From Mesostigma viride (Eukaryota > Streptophyta > Mesostigmatophyceae > Mesostigmatales > Mesostigmataceae), in contig RPFO01000127.1 in NCBI GenBank assembly GCA_009746045.1, positions 462,050-526,049 of the forward strand: a DNA stretch of 64,000 bases. Reading direction: 5' to 3'. Below are positions 10,980-22,499 of the stretch, piece by piece. Under the pieces are notes generated by a model. The model did no database searches and had not been told where the DNA came from. It saw only the letters and a list, made by a program, of their open reading frames with translations. Positions within the stretch are counted from its first letter, which is position 1. The number at the start of each line of letters is the position of its first letter. A program made the position numbers and the translations under genes.

Positions 10980-11934
10980 TACTAACAATTCATTTTTGTC
11001 TGTGCCTTGGCACTTCCCACATTTATCCCGTGCGATTGGTTGCCGTGACACCTGGCGGTCACTTTTAATCTGTAGTAACGAACCCGTAAATCTTCACCCC
11101 GTGCCATTGCTTGTGTTATTTACACGTGGACAACAGCTGGACCTGGCGGGCACCCGCGAGTTCTTTGCGTCCTTCTTCAAGCTGTCCTACAAGAACTGGA
11201 CCGGCTTCCTCTCCGCGCGCCTCAGCCTGCCGGAGGTAAGCGGCAGTAACGTTGACAGCGCTACAACCCCAAACCTTTAACCAAACAGGAAGAGGCTGGG
11301 GACCTACTGCGGTGGGTTGTGCTCGCGAGGTCCATGGCCATGATTGCGCACTATTCGTCTTAGTATCTACTAGTATTCATCAATGGCTGTTGCCACAGTG
11401 GATAGTTGTACTTCCTTTTGCACGCTTGGCACGGGAGCTTGACGTTGTCAGGCCGCTGGCCGAAGTGGCGGGTGCGAGGATGTTCTTTCACAAGAGGGAC
11501 AAGGGAGGAAACGAACCAAAACATTGATACGTCTCACCCCTCAGCATGACGAGCTGCTTCTCCTGGCATGTGTTTGCCACAGTATCACCCTGGGATTCCC
11601 ACCTGTCCGGGTAATGGCCATTCATCTGTCTGCCCATCTGCTTTGTAACGGTACCTAACCACCCTGATGCTAACAGCGTCACCGCCCTTCTGTCATGTGC
11701 CGTGCTTCACTCCACCCCCCACCCCCGTGCGACTGTCTTTGCTCTACTTTTTTGCTGTGTTCATCGATCCGCCTGGGGTGTTGCGACACACATTGCCAGC
11801 TCATCGTGTTTGGGCTATCCCTCTTCCTGAACGCGAGCAACACCGCGCGCATCTCCCTGATCCAAAAGGGTCTCCCTGGCCTATTCGTGATGGGGGCCAA
11901 CGTGATCAAGCTGAAGAACAAGGCCAACCGGTAG
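5199..11934 (+). CDS. LCYB: Lycopene beta-cyclase, complete, seven exons
   Basis: The product should form beta rings on lycopene or gamma-carotene in the plastid. Exons are 5199-6080, 7554-7704, 8570-8681, 9136-9230, 9816-10144, 11137-11235 and 11800-11934. All phases join and give 600 residues ending at TAG. In order: a Ser/Arg-rich transit peptide of about 100 residues; LDLIVVGCGPAGLSVAERVG (about residues 132-151) for dinucleotide binding; NNYGVWVDEFEEMG; SRPYARVDR; VLDATGFSRRLV; FMDWRD; the FLEETSLVARP motif across the exon 2/3 junction, whose acidic residues are catalytic in plant cyclases; IPMGG and GGTGGHVHPSTG; REFFTFGMD; and FGLSLFLNASN near the C terminus. An Ala/Val/Pro-rich insert in exon 5 (about residues 430-470) is longer than in land plants. 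Intron 4 begins GCAAGT, so it is a GC-AG intron. The FLEET and MDWRD context favours beta- over epsilon-cyclase. Confidence 0.93.
6906..7010. mobile_element. 105-bp AT-rich foldback (MITE-like) in LCYB intron 1
   Basis: A perfect 13-bp inverted repeat, CCCAGCCTTGTAC and its complement, bounds an AT-rich core with a partial third copy (GCAAGGCTGG at 6962). It lies inside intron 1 of the beta-cyclase. The flanks show no clear target-site duplication. The rest of the intron (6081-7339) shows no gene. Confidence 0.45.
7340..7541. repeat. (CCCCTG)n array beside the exon 2 acceptor of LCYB
   Basis: About 33 near-perfect hexamer units, ending about 12 bp upstream of the CAG acceptor at 7551-7553. 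It mirrors the pyrimidine array at the epsilon-cyclase acceptor. Confidence 0.95.
7935..8425 (+). mobile_element. Penelope-like element 3'-end relics in LCYB intron 2
   Basis: At least three pieces match the 3' terminal region of the Penelope-like element at 39919-40200 in reverse complement. They lie at about 7935-7965, 8083-8385 and 8400-8425. Each ends near the signature CTGCGCTGGTTGTCTCTTTGA or a diverged form of it. The middle piece includes GGGAGAGCGATCGCAGCA and GCTCGAGCTACCATGGTCC. They lie in intron 2 of the beta-cyclase. Confidence 0.75.
10128..10445 (+). repeat. 27-bp minisatellite made of a splice donor
   Basis: Roughly eleven units, many exactly 27 bp, each contain CTGCTGCAGGTGGGTGG. 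The first unit spans the real exon 5 donor (CAG/GTGGGT at 10144/10145). More degenerate copies continue to about 10800. The 27-bp period keeps reading frame and encodes repeated DVLLQVGGG. Confidence 0.9.
10934..10977. repeat. (CA)n microsatellite in LCYB intron 5
   Basis: About 21 CA units within the last third of intron 5, upstream of the exon 6 acceptor at 11136/11137. Confidence 0.95.
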
Positions 11935-13160
11935 CGTGGTTGGAGTGGCTAACCCTCGGGCATCCTCCTGTTTTCCCCACAACGGAGAGTTCATGACGTG
12001 CACCAGCAGCGCCCTCTCTGCTGGTCTCCTTTGCCACCTCGCCTTGCTCCGGTCGGGCATTCATTCATTCATTCACGCGCCTCCGTTGGGAGGAGAGTCA
12101 CGGTTGGGCATGCGTTATATTATGTCATGCACACCCATGGAAAACGCAAGTCGCGGAAGAACCTTGCATTGCAAGGTGATCTTATTTGCAAGTGCTGTAA
12201 AGTTACACCGGGTTGTGCTCCCCCACGTTATCTGGTTTGGGAACAGTGTGAATTAGTACGTTTGTGCAGAGTCTGTGTGTCGGATGATATTTGGTGCAAC
12301 GGCCATGTCCATTCCTGGTAACAAAAGCAAAGGCTGGCAAGGCCGGGAAGTACATGTCGCCAGCAGCTGGCATAACGTGAAGATCGGCCACAGAATGGCC
12401 ATCATATCTTCTGTCGACAATAGCTTCTCTGCAAAGCTGCTGCTAGAGCTTCCTCATGCTAAAATCCAGGCTGCCACCTGCTGCCCAGCCAAGCACCTTG
12501 ACTGGGCACAAGCCTCTCTGGATGGATTGTATTGGCAACCTGCATCTTGAAGTTATAACCTGTAAAGCTATAATACCTATCATTTTTTTGGTTTGTTGGC
12601 AGCGTTTCGATTAGTGGCGGATTTACGCCAAATGTGGCGGTGACGCGCTAATTTGGGGGAAATGTGGCGGGACGGCACTGTTTTTCAGCCCGTCCATGAT
12701 GCCACAATGGGCGGTGCTGGTGCGACACTGTTGTTGTTGATAAGCCACGGCTTGGCCGTGCTGAGAGCGCGCGGTAGTTGGTAGTACGCCACGGTTGGCA
12801 GCGTCAGAGGCGCCAGCCCACATGCTTCCCGCCAAAACAGATAGGGTGGCGGGGTGGGTCATGGGTGCACTAGTGCAGTGTGCTGCAGTCAGGTGGCTAT
12901 CTGTGGCTATGCAGGCTCTCAACAGCCTGGTGCAGTGGCAACGTGTGCTTTAATAATTCTGCTAGCTGCTGCCGTCCCTAGTTGTGAGTATCCAGTAACG
13001 TGCGTGGTAACTTTCACGTTAAAAGTTTCGTCGGCGGAGCCCATTTTCGGAACAACCAAGGTTCGAAGAAAGGGCGAAGCCGGCAATTATTGGAGAGGTG
13101 CGTGAAGTGCGGGCGCACCTGAACGATTTCCAAATTTGCTTCTACTAACAGGACGGTGGA
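11935..13160. other. Intergenic region after LCYB, candidate poly(A) signals
   Basis: TGTAA, the usual chlorophyte polyadenylation signal, occurs at 12196-12200 and again near 12559. Either could end the LCYB transcript. At 12599-12618 there is a 20-bp match (one mismatch) to the reverse complement of 36334-36353, with GTGGCG-rich sequence around both. No protein gene is recognised. Confidence 0.4.
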
Positions 13161-14179
13161 TTAATTAATTAATTAATTAACTAATAAGCACGTGACTGCG
13201 TCACGTGGGTGCCAATACAGAGTAAAGGAACCTTCAACCCTATATACACAGCGAGAAGGAGGGAGGGTGCCCTAGCTTCTCTCACTGCCGCAGGTGGGCA
13301 GGCCACAGAGCGTTCTCCACGGCATGGTGCATCATGCCGGGGCGCGACACTGTGGGTGCAATACAACCAGTGCAATACCATAGGTAGGCTGACCATACCA
13401 TAGGTAGGACGATGGATCTTGGCGCAAAACTCCTGACTCTGCGGCCAAGATGGTACGACTGACAAAAACAGGACTCCTTGACTCTGTGCCGTGTCATCGC
13501 ACGCGCGTCGCGCCAGGACGCGTCGACAGGACTTGGGCAGTCACAAGCTCACCGCACGCTTCGCCACATGGCGAAGTCCTCATGTGAGGACTTCTGCTTG
13601 CGAAGATGCGCAAATTATCATTTACAAGTGTATCCCGTAGGGCTTCGCCTCTAATAAAAAAGTCGCTTTTTCCGTAAGACGTCCTATCTAAATTCGACCC
13701 CTACTGGACTAGGCTATTCCCGCCCTTTGATCTGCCATAGATGACTTCCAAGTTCCACAATCAAGACCTCGGTCGCATTCCCAGTTTCCCACGTCGCCGC
13801 CTCGCCGCTCTTTGGATCCACTATTAATAACCCTGTCGGACAACCGGCGCGGGAAACTCCACTCAACTCAACCTAAACGTCGCCGGTCGCCCTCTACAAA
13901 CTTTCCCGTCAGTCCCCCCATGCGGATCCCTTTGAGTAGAATCCTTTGAAAAAGAATCCCTTTGAGTAGAATCCCGTGAAAAAGAATCCCGTGGAGTAGA
14001 ATCCCGTCAAGTTTATCCCGTCAACAGTATTCCGTCTAGCAGTCGCCAATCACTGAATCCTGTCGATCCCGTCAATTGATCCCGTCAATCCCGTCCAGCG
14101 GCGGAGTTCAGTAAATCTCTAGATAGCTGTCCACGATCCTCGTGATACAGTCACTCACGCCGAGTTGGCTCAAGTTGTG
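13161..14179. repeat. Satellite and hairpin-rich intergenic sequence
   Basis: (TTAA)n tail-like sequence lies near 13161-13184. It is followed by an inverted CACGTGAC/GTCACGTG pair at 13189-13207. Two overlapping hairpins lie at 13559-13594. From about 13925 to 14100 there is a degenerate minisatellite of GAATCCCGT and TCCCGTCAA units. No gene is recognised. Confidence 0.6.
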
Positions 14180-14363
14180 TTCACGCCTTAAGTTGGGTCG
14201 AATAGGATTTCGGCATTCCGAGTTCAAAGTAGTTCAGAATAGTATGTTTTAGTATCTTTAGTTCAAATTAGTAGAATTTAGTAGAATCATTCACGCCTTA
14301 AGTTGGGTTCACGCCTGAAGTTGGCCCCTCAAAAACCTCGAACCCAACTTTAGGCGTGAATGA
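14180..14363. mobile_element. R3 foldback repeat (TTCACGCCTTAAGTTGGG ends)
   Basis: The stretch starts TTCACGCCTTAAGTTGGG, repeats that motif internally near 14290, and ends in its inverted form (CCCAACTTTAGGCGTGAA). Pieces of the same repeat lie at 28848-28905 plus 29300-29341 (split by a LINE and cut by R1) and at 35313-35370. This suggests an old non-autonomous inverted-repeat element. From 14364 to 14826 there is a 29-bp motif duplicated near 14482 and 14527 and nothing else clear. Confidence 0.5.
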
Positions 14364-14826
14364 CTGTAGTAATGTCATGTAAAATTCCCGTCAAGTAGCT
14401 CCGACCAAGTAGTCCCAGCTTCCCGTCACAATGCCTTTTTCATATCCCAACTCCGAGAACTAAGTAGGTGCAAATGGCGAATTTTGTACCATGACCGTTG
14501 AGAAGCTCGGCGAATTTTTCGACGAAATTTTGTACCATGACCGTTGAGAAGCTCGGATTATAGCTAGGATAGGATGGGTGGATGGGTTTTCCAAGCGTCC
14601 CGAGCATCATCACGGTTAATCATCAGGTCCGCATTGAGCATCCCGTTGAGCATGCTCGCGTGAGGATGATTCGCGAGCAAGGTTAATTCCGGGCAACGAC
14701 CGCTGATCCGCATTGAGTCGGCAGCATGGATGGCAGGCCAACCTGGCCATTACAGTAGAGGACAGCTCGGATGAGGATTACATCCCCATCTAGTGCTTAA
14801 CGGTTGGGGGATGATGCAGACGATAT

Positions 14827-15695
14827 TTGTCTAAACTTTTGTGTAATTATTTTTCTAATGAGATTAGCATAGTACTCCGTGGCATGCCTTTGCGCATGAC
14901 ACGCAAGTACTTACTTACTTACTTACTGGCCCCATCGATCCGGGTGGTCATGCACCTTCACGAGTGTGGCCAGCAAGGTGAAAGTCCTGCAGGCCACAGT
15001 CTCCTGGGCGGGAAAGGCGCGCCCAGCATCGACGATCTACTCTCCCCAGCCCAGCTTGTCATCAAGAACGGCTTGCTGGGCAGCGAGGCAGCGGTCCAGG
15101 CCAGGCACGACAGCATTCGCACCTACGTCCGCCTTGTATACGACATCCCCGTTCTTTTCATCGACGGGAACTCGGGAAGCGCACGGACGTGCAAGCTCCT
15201 ACTAACAAGCGGCACAAGCCACGCCCCAAGCCAGCCCCAGCTGCATCGTCGTCGTCAACGCACGTCCCCGGTGTGGAGGGCGCCCGGTAAGTGGGCACAC
15301 CCTCGCGGCCTCGCGGTACAATAGTAGGCTTTGGGCACAGCCTTTATTAATAAACAAGCCCCTTTCCATCCCCATGTCGCACCGTGCGAGCATGATCAGG
15401 ATGTAAGGTCGCCAGGCACGCCACGGTCAACCCTCCCGCCAATTTACCAGCCTCACTCGCCTCCTGGCCCGGCGCCTTGAGCGGGACGAGGCTCAGTGGA
15501 CACGCCAGCGACCCTGGCAGCCAGGACGGAGACGACGCATATCCGCCCTGAAAGAAAGACTCCATGCGTTGAAAAGCATTAACCCCAATCGCCACCCTCC
15601 TCCCCCCCGGCCACCCCCTCCACCCCACCCCCACCTCCAGCACTACCGGCCTTCTCCACCCCCACCTCCACCCCCACCCCCCCGCTAATAGCCGG
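14827..15695 (+). pseudogene. Possible LINE ORF1 relic (uncertain)
   Basis: An open stretch from about 14940 to 15324 encodes LSPAQLVIKNGLLGSEAAV and RTYVRLVYDIPVLFIDGN, which I do not recognise. After it, 15440-15690 reads as an Arg-rich then Pro/His-rich chain. The stretch lies directly upstream of the endonuclease of the plus-strand LINE at 16795, interrupted only by the minus-strand LINE at 15705. It may therefore be the decayed ORF1 of that LINE. This is inference from position only. Confidence 0.25.
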
Positions 15696-15704
15696 CCTGG
15701 CAAT

Positions 15705-16785
15705 TAATTAATTAATTAATTAGACTCGTGCTCCCGTTGGGGAGTCACGGAGCATTAACCCCGATGGATGGATGGGATGGGTGCACACATTCCTACCGGT
15801 CTAATCTATCTACATTGGCTACATACTACATCTATCTAACAACATGCTAACTACAACATCTATCTAGGCAGCCGCACGCTGCCCTAGGGGGAGCTATCTA
15901 GCGTGCCTCCCGCGGGATTGCACACGCGGGCGCTTCCCCACTGGGGGGGGGGTCGTTGTCCTCTATGACCTGGGCCCACTTGGCCTTGTCCATCATCTTC
16001 TTCCTAATCACGGAGAGGCCTAGGCCCCCCATGTCCTCTACTAGCTGTTCTTTGAAGGTGCGGGCCTCAAGTGCGGCGTCTAACATCACTGGGCCCAGCC
16101 CACGTCAGGAGGTGCCGGCCAGGCTGGGCTGGTCGCAGTCCTGCGGGGGGGCCACGTGAGGTGTCTACCTGGTTGGTGCGAGCTAGGTGCCCTACTAGCT
16201 GTAGGCGGCGTTGCTTAATTGTGCTGGTGATATAGGGCATGCCCTGGTACAGGTCCTCATTGCGGACATGGGCAGCATATCCTACTCTGAAAATGGAACG
16301 CAGCATGCTGGTGACCGCGCTGTCCAGCTTGCGGGCCAGGTCGGCGGTGAGGGTCCACGTCTCGGCGCCATACGTGAGAACAGGAAGGACGAGGACCTTG
16401 AACAGGTCCTGTTTCTCGATCTTGCCCAGGGGCTTGCGCCACAGGGCCCGGTACTGGCGTAAAGCGTGCCAGGCGAGGGAGATGCGGTGGTCCACATCCG
16501 CCTCGCAGCTAGGGAGCAGGCTGCCCAGCAGCTTAACGCGGTCCCGATACAGGACTCGAGAGCCGTCTAGGAGATAGAGGGGCGGCGCTGAGGTGGTGAG
16601 CCCAACCGCCAGGGCCTCTGTCTTCTTGCTGACCTCAAGCCCCACTGCCCGGGCCTCGAGAGCCAGGCAGTCAAGCCATGTCTGCACGTGCTCAGTGTCC
16701 TCAAAGAGGGTGGTGTCGTCTGCGTAAATGATGTCTGCTAGCCGAATCTCCGTGTCCGCACCGCCATGCCAGAATTTGTTAGCAA
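15705..16785 (-). mobile_element. 5'-truncated LINE with 9-bp target duplication
   Basis: The minus-strand copy ends in a (TTAA)n tail at 15705. It is flanked by CCTGGCAAT at 15696-15704 and 16786-16794. It keeps the C-terminal half of the reverse transcriptase: IRLADIIYADDTTLF (palm YADD motif), a thumb region with KLLGSLLPS and VLTYGAETWTL, and RQRRLQLVGHLART-like sequence. A frameshift near 16070 separates the last roughly 55 residues (FKEQLVEDMGGLG and after). The 5' end, including endonuclease and RT fingers, is missing. It interrupts the older plus-strand LINE. The clade is not assigned. Confidence 0.9.
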
Positions 16786-19700
16786 CCTGGCAATGGCCCA
16801 TTCTTGGTATTGCTAGCTTTAATGTGCGCACCCTCCCTGCAGATCCTTCTACGAGCAGCGGCACCCCAGCGGCAACGGCGTCGACGAGCTGATCGCCTTG
16901 TGTGCCGACAACATGGTGGAGCTAGGCGCCGCGCCGGGTCAAGGCGGTGTGGGCCTCCTGTGCTCACCGGCAGCATCAGCTCACCTCCAGTCCATCCTGC
17001 TGAGATCCCCGCGTGTGGCTAGTCCGGCCAAGTGCTTTTTCGGCCACTGAGGGCCATTCTCACCACACGCTCACCGTTATCAAGGGCTATGCGCCACATG
17101 CGGGTCGAGCTCAGGCGGAATGTGATCGAGCCCTTCTTCAGCGCCCACAAGGAGGAGGAGGCCAGCATCCCAGCTCGGCATGCGCACTTCCTGGTTATGC
17201 TGCTCGACGCCAACGCCACGTTGCCAGTTGGCACTGGAGGAGCTCAGTACTCCCCCTCCACCACGACGGCCAACGGTAACACGGCTCTCTTTGCGGATCT
17301 GTTGGCAGAATCTGCGCTGGTTGCATGCAATGCTTCTTTCGCACGCCCCGCCCAGCAGCTTGCCACCTTTTTTGGGCCGGCCGTCGGATCGGGTGGTGTG
17401 CCTTGACTATATCTGCGTACGCCGGGCTCAGCGCCCCTCAGTTGCATGTGGATGCTCGCGTGCTGCAAGATTCTGTCAGCACTGTGGAATCTGATCACGT
17501 ACCGTCTCAAGCTCGCGCGCATCAGATTGCGGTTTCCTGGCGTGAAACCGTCGCGACCTAACTGGCGCCCCAGCCAGATCTCAAGGTGCTCAGGATTGTA
17601 CTGGCGGATGCCAACAAGATGTCAGCAGAGGAGCAGGCCGCTATGACGCACCGGGACGATTTCCTGGCAGTCTTCGACGCCGGCCAGGGGCAGTCGCCAG
17701 CAGTTACACGCCATTCCCCCAGGTGACTTTTCAGTCAGTGATCCTCCGTGGTATCGCTGCCAAATACCGTCTGGCTGCCCGCACCCTCCCCTCCTTGCCT
17801 CCGCGCCGACAGCTTGCTGCACACCGCCAAGCACCGTCAGTGGTCGCCGCCGTAGGCACCTCGGGATGCTCCTCCGCCGCAACAGGGACCCGACCGCTAA
17901 GCCTAGGCTGCAAGCGGCCGCTCTGTGGGTCGCCTACGAGCAAGCTGAGAAGGCCGACGCTCAGCAGATGGTCAAGGACCTGCGCAACTGCCAGCAGAGG
18001 CACGACGGCAAGGGCCGGGCCTTCTGGTACAAGCGCCTCAGACACCCGGACGGCCTCGGCCGGCCCCATGCACCGCCATGATGTTCCCGGCGCACCGCGG
18101 CCAAGCGGCTTCGTAACTGGGCCGCGGCCACTGCAGAGGTCCTGGGGACAGCTAGCTCCGCCGCCCCCGCCCCGGCTGCTACCCGCCGCCGCCGCCCGCC
18201 AGGCCGCCCTGGCAGGCGGCCCAGCCGGGCCCCCGGCCCCGCCCATGTCCGCGGCGGACTACCTGGTCCCCCCGCTGACCGGCCCGCTCGGCGACCCGTC
18301 AGACATGCCTCCCGGCTTTCTGATCTCCCGCGAGGTCACGGAGGCGGTCCTGCGCCTGCGTTACGACGCCCGGCGCCACAGGCTCCGACGAGATTCCGGC
18401 TGCGGTCGTGAAACTTGCAGCCGAGTTTGAGGACACTGGTGTTATGCTGCTCTTCCGGGATAATTATCTGCAACCGCATTCTGCTGTCATCGATCGCAAC
18501 CGCCCCCAGCGGCCTGGCAACACAGTTATCGCACGATGCTGTACAAGAACACGGGGGTCGCCCGCCGACCCCGGTAACTACAGAGGGGTGTCAGTGTGCA
18601 TTCAAAGTGCCCCCCTCAAGCAATTCTCATGCGGCTCAATGATCCTGAACCGCCTGCGCACGGCCCTGGACGGCCACCTCAGCAAGACTCAGCACGGCTT
18701 CGGTCCCGGTCGCAACACAGTAGTAACAGGCGCTCTTCGCTACTCGCCGCCTTGTCAGTGGAGGAACTGCAACGCCTTCAGCCTGGTGAGTCCCCTCTGC
18801 ACCTTGTGCTGGTGGACTTCATCAAAGCCTTCGATTCGGTTTTCTGGCCTGCGCTGTGGGACATCCTCGCTCTGTTCCGGACCCCCGCCCCCTTATTGCT
18901 GTCATCCGCAACCTGTATGAAGGGTCCACCACTTCGGTGCGCACTTCCTACGGGACCACGCCACCATGCCCTTTACAGAAGGGTGTGTGGCAGGGCTGCG
19001 TGCTGTCGCCCTACCGGTTCATTAATTAATTATTGTGGTTGAATACGTAATGATTCATCAGGCGCGCAAGCGCTTTGCCCGCATCGTGGGTAGGGAACCA
19101 GGGGTGCACGTCGACAACCGTTTCTGCATGGCATGGCGGGGCGGATCGAAACGGAGATTCGGCTGGCGGACATCATCTATGCAGACGACACCACCCTCTT
19201 CGAGAGCACTGAGCACGTGCAGACGTGGCTTGACTGCCTGGCAATAGAGGCCCGTGCTATGGGGCTTTCAAGGTCAGCAAGAAGACAAAGGCTTTGGCGA
19301 TTGGGCTCATGCACTCAGCCACCGCCAGCCCTCTTTCTTTCTCCTCAATGACGGCTCTCGAGTCCTGTATCGGGACCGCGTTAAGTTGCTGGGCTCCCTC
19401 GCCTGGCACGCTTTACGCCAATCCTCTGGCTGGGCCCTGTGGCTCAATTAAGCCCTTCGGTCCACGGGCAAGATAGAGAAACAGGACCTGCCTTAAGGTC
19501 CTGGTCCTCCCTGTTCTTACGTATACGGGGCCGAGACGTGGACCCTCACAGCTGACCTAGCCAGAAAGCTGGACGGCGCGGTCACCAACATGCTGCGATC
19601 CATCTTCCGTGTAGGATACGCTGCTCATGTTCGCAATGAGGACCTGTACCTCGGCATGCCATATATCACAAGCACCATTAAGCAGCGGCGCCTGCAGCTA

Positions 19701-19904
19701 GTAGTATAGGGCACTTAGCTCGCACCAACCAGGTAGATGCCTCTGATGTGGCCGGCCCCCGGCCCGCGGGACTGCGCCCAGCTCAGCTAGCCTGGCCGGC
19801 ACCTCCTTACGTGGGCCGGGCCCCGCGATGAGCACTCGACGCCGAATTAAGGCCCGCACCTTCAAAGAACATGCAGCTAGGAGTAGAGGATATGGGAGGC
19901 CTAG

Positions 19905-21681
19905 TGTCCAAAAGCCTGCAAAAAGTCCTAAATTTAGGACGCTGGGGAATGCGTATTTAATCATGTAAACAGTAATATTTGACCCCGGCATTTGTGCCAC
20001 TGAGAAATAATATAGTTTTTAAATTTCTATCAAAGACCTAGGTTCAAATAACGACGTTTAGTACCAAAACTGGCCCTGCCCCATGGCAGACCTCGAACGA
20101 AAAAAATGGCCCAAAATTGAAACTAGGACTTTTTAGGACCACCATGTATATCACCCATCACCACGCCACCCACACCCATTAGCTTCTTACCAATCCTCAG
20201 GGCCCCACGGGACCCTACGCGGCCTTGGGGAGGTGGGGCAGCGTATAACAAGGCCGTACCGTGCTGTGGCTGCACGTATATATACGCGTGCCTAACGGTG
20301 TCACAGATGGGGCAGATCATGCAATATGAGGTTGTATGGTTGCTGAGGTTGCCTGGCTTGAACATGACCCACCCCTTACGGCAAACTCCCTCTAAGCATA
20401 TACCATAGCTTGTTTAATGTCACGGGCATGCTGGCCACCACCCAGGAAGGAGAGGACACCACATTTGTATGGCAACTTACACAGGTAGCAGCCAGATGAA
20501 GTTGTTAAAGGGCACTATCCAACATGCCACACTTTGCATGCATTCTAGGGGGGGGGGAGAGCTGTAAAAGCATCACATATAAGCAGCACAAGAACAGCTA
20601 GAACAACTGCAAGCAATGGGACCATGGCTGATAATGAACGCAACCGTAACATAGCTGGGAAGCATGCGTAACTTAGCAGCAGCGAACAAGGAAGATTGCG
20701 ACGATAGAAGGTACATGCCGTAAACCAACTACGTAAGCCATGTACATGCACAGAAACTGTCCTGTCTTTCAGGCATAGCCGGCTGGCATTTACTGCTACG
20801 ACTACGCTACCCCTTACACCTAACCACAGAGAGAACCCGGCGCACACCTGCTTGTTACGTCGCCACGTCCAGGTACGTGGATGCATTAAGAATCGCGGAT
20901 ATCCGCAGCCAGCCAGCTTACCGGCACAAGAACGCAGCCAAACTTACAAAACGGTTCGAAAGTAACGTAAGACACGCCGGAGCATTGTTCCAGGCCCAAG
21001 AGATATCGAAAGACAAGTCCTGTCACGTGCGCTCGCTACCCAGCCTTGACGTTCTGTAAAATGGTCGACAGTAAACTTCGGGCAAGAACACCCAGGCCCG
21101 GGCGCTCCCTTGTCAGATATACCGTTTCCAAACTCTATACTACGATTAAAATCAAGCGCAAAAACTGCCTGGCCTGGTGCGGGCAACGTTTCCTCACGCA
21201 CTGACATGTTTGTGCTCAAAATCGACCGTCCGGGCGCAGGCGATCTGTGACCTACTCATGTTGAGCAGCCGTGCTACACATGCAAACGCAAATAATTTCG
21301 TAACCAAATTCAGACCCTTTAAGCATAAGTACCAAGCTTTCGTTCTTGCTACTGGGCGCCCGAAACGATAAGCTCACGTGAAAATGCCGCCCATATTTGT
21401 CAGGTCGCCATATCCGCCGCACATCATTCCCGCACCCACTTTTTTGGCCCAAAATCTCTGTATTTTTGGTCGAGGTACGTACATTCCCGCGCATCTACCC
21501 GGTACCCGGTACGGAATCCGGGTACGATGTACCGGTATCACGGGTAGAGTACATCTTGGAGGTCACGGTCCACTGGGGGTATGGACCATATAGTGACCCC
21601 CCCTGCCCGGTACCTCGGTTATAGTGACCTTAGGACTTTTTAGGACCAAGTCCTAAATTTAGGACGGCCGGCTGATTAACA
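19905..21681. mobile_element. R5, unclassified 1.78-kb insertion in a LINE
   Basis: The flanking LINE sequence matches uninterrupted copies at 16030 and 26630, so the inserted block is clear. It begins TGTCCAAAAGCCTG and ends GATTAACA. TCCTAAATTTAGGA occurs at both ends, and GGACTTTTTAGGACC near both. A 14-bp piece of the left end recurs at 38380. No coding sequence or target-site duplication is recognised. Confidence 0.6.
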
Positions 21682-21918
21682 GCCTCTCCGTGATTTGGAC
21701 CAAGATGATCATGCAACATTTGGACAAGGCCAAGTGGGCCCAGGTAGTAGAGGACTACGAAACCCCCCCCCGTGGGGAAGCGCCCGCGTGTGCAAACATA
21801 CGGGAAGCACGCCAGACCGGTCCGGCCCCTACTAGCTAGGGTAGAGAGCTTAGACTAAATGGAGTTTTGATGTTGTAGATAGATGTTGTAGATAGATTAG
21901 ACCGGTAGGACTGTTTGC

Positions 21919-22444
21919 ATCCATCCATCCATCCATCCATCCATCCATCCATCCATCCATCCATCCATCCATCCATCCATCCATCCATCCATCCATCCAT
22001 CCATCCATCCATCCATCCATCCATCCATCCATCCATCCATCCATCCATCCATCCATCCATCCATCCATCCATCCATCCATCCATCCATCCATCCATCCAT
22101 CCATCCATCCATCCATCCATCCATCCATCCATCCATCCATCCATCCATCCATCCATCCATCCATCCATCCATCCATCCATCCATCCATCCATCCATCCAT
22201 CCATCCATCCATCCATCCATCCATCCATCCATCCATCCATCCATCCATCCATCCATCCATCCATCCATCCATCCATCCATCCATCCATCCATCCATCCAT
22301 CCATCCATCCATCCATCCATCCATCCATCCATCCATCCATCCATCCATCCATCCATCCATCCATCCATCCATCCATCCATCCATCCATCCATCCATCCAT
22401 CCATCCATCCATCCATCCATCCATCCATCCATCCATCCATCCAT
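21919..22444. repeat. (CCAT)n array, about 525 bp
   Basis: About 131 near-perfect CCAT tetramers in the 3' UTR of the LINE. Sister copies carry only two to four units at the same place (near 15765 and 26868), so this copy has expanded after insertion or carried a long allele. Confidence 0.97.
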
Positions 22445-22499
22445 CGGGGTTAATGCTTCGTGACTCCCCAACGGGAGCACGATCTATTTAAGTAATTAA

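Larger units (their letters stand above)
16795..22499 (+). mobile_element. Decayed near-full-length LINE (interrupted)
   Basis: Plus-strand remnant with, in order: the start of an AP-type endonuclease (SFNVRTL at about 16816); its C-terminal part at about 17160-17500 (FLVMLLDANATL, LDYICVRRAQ, SDHVP in shifted frames); RT at about 18400-19000 (ADPGNYRGVSV, LSKTQHGFGPGRNT, LVLVDFIKAFDSVFW, and QGCVLSPYRF split by (TTAA)n-like DNA at 19021); and RLADIIYADDTTLFESTEH at about 19155. The thumb continues to 19904. The 3' end resumes at 21682 and finishes at about 22499 after a large CCAT array. Many frameshifts and stops show it is dead. A 1.78-kb block (19905-21681) interrupts it. Confidence 0.85.

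Noticed and set aside
21836-22480. Poly(MDGW) and poly(HPSI) proteins of about 200 residues
   Set aside because: Translations of the CCAT microsatellite, which stays open in several frames because the unit is four bases long and has no stop.
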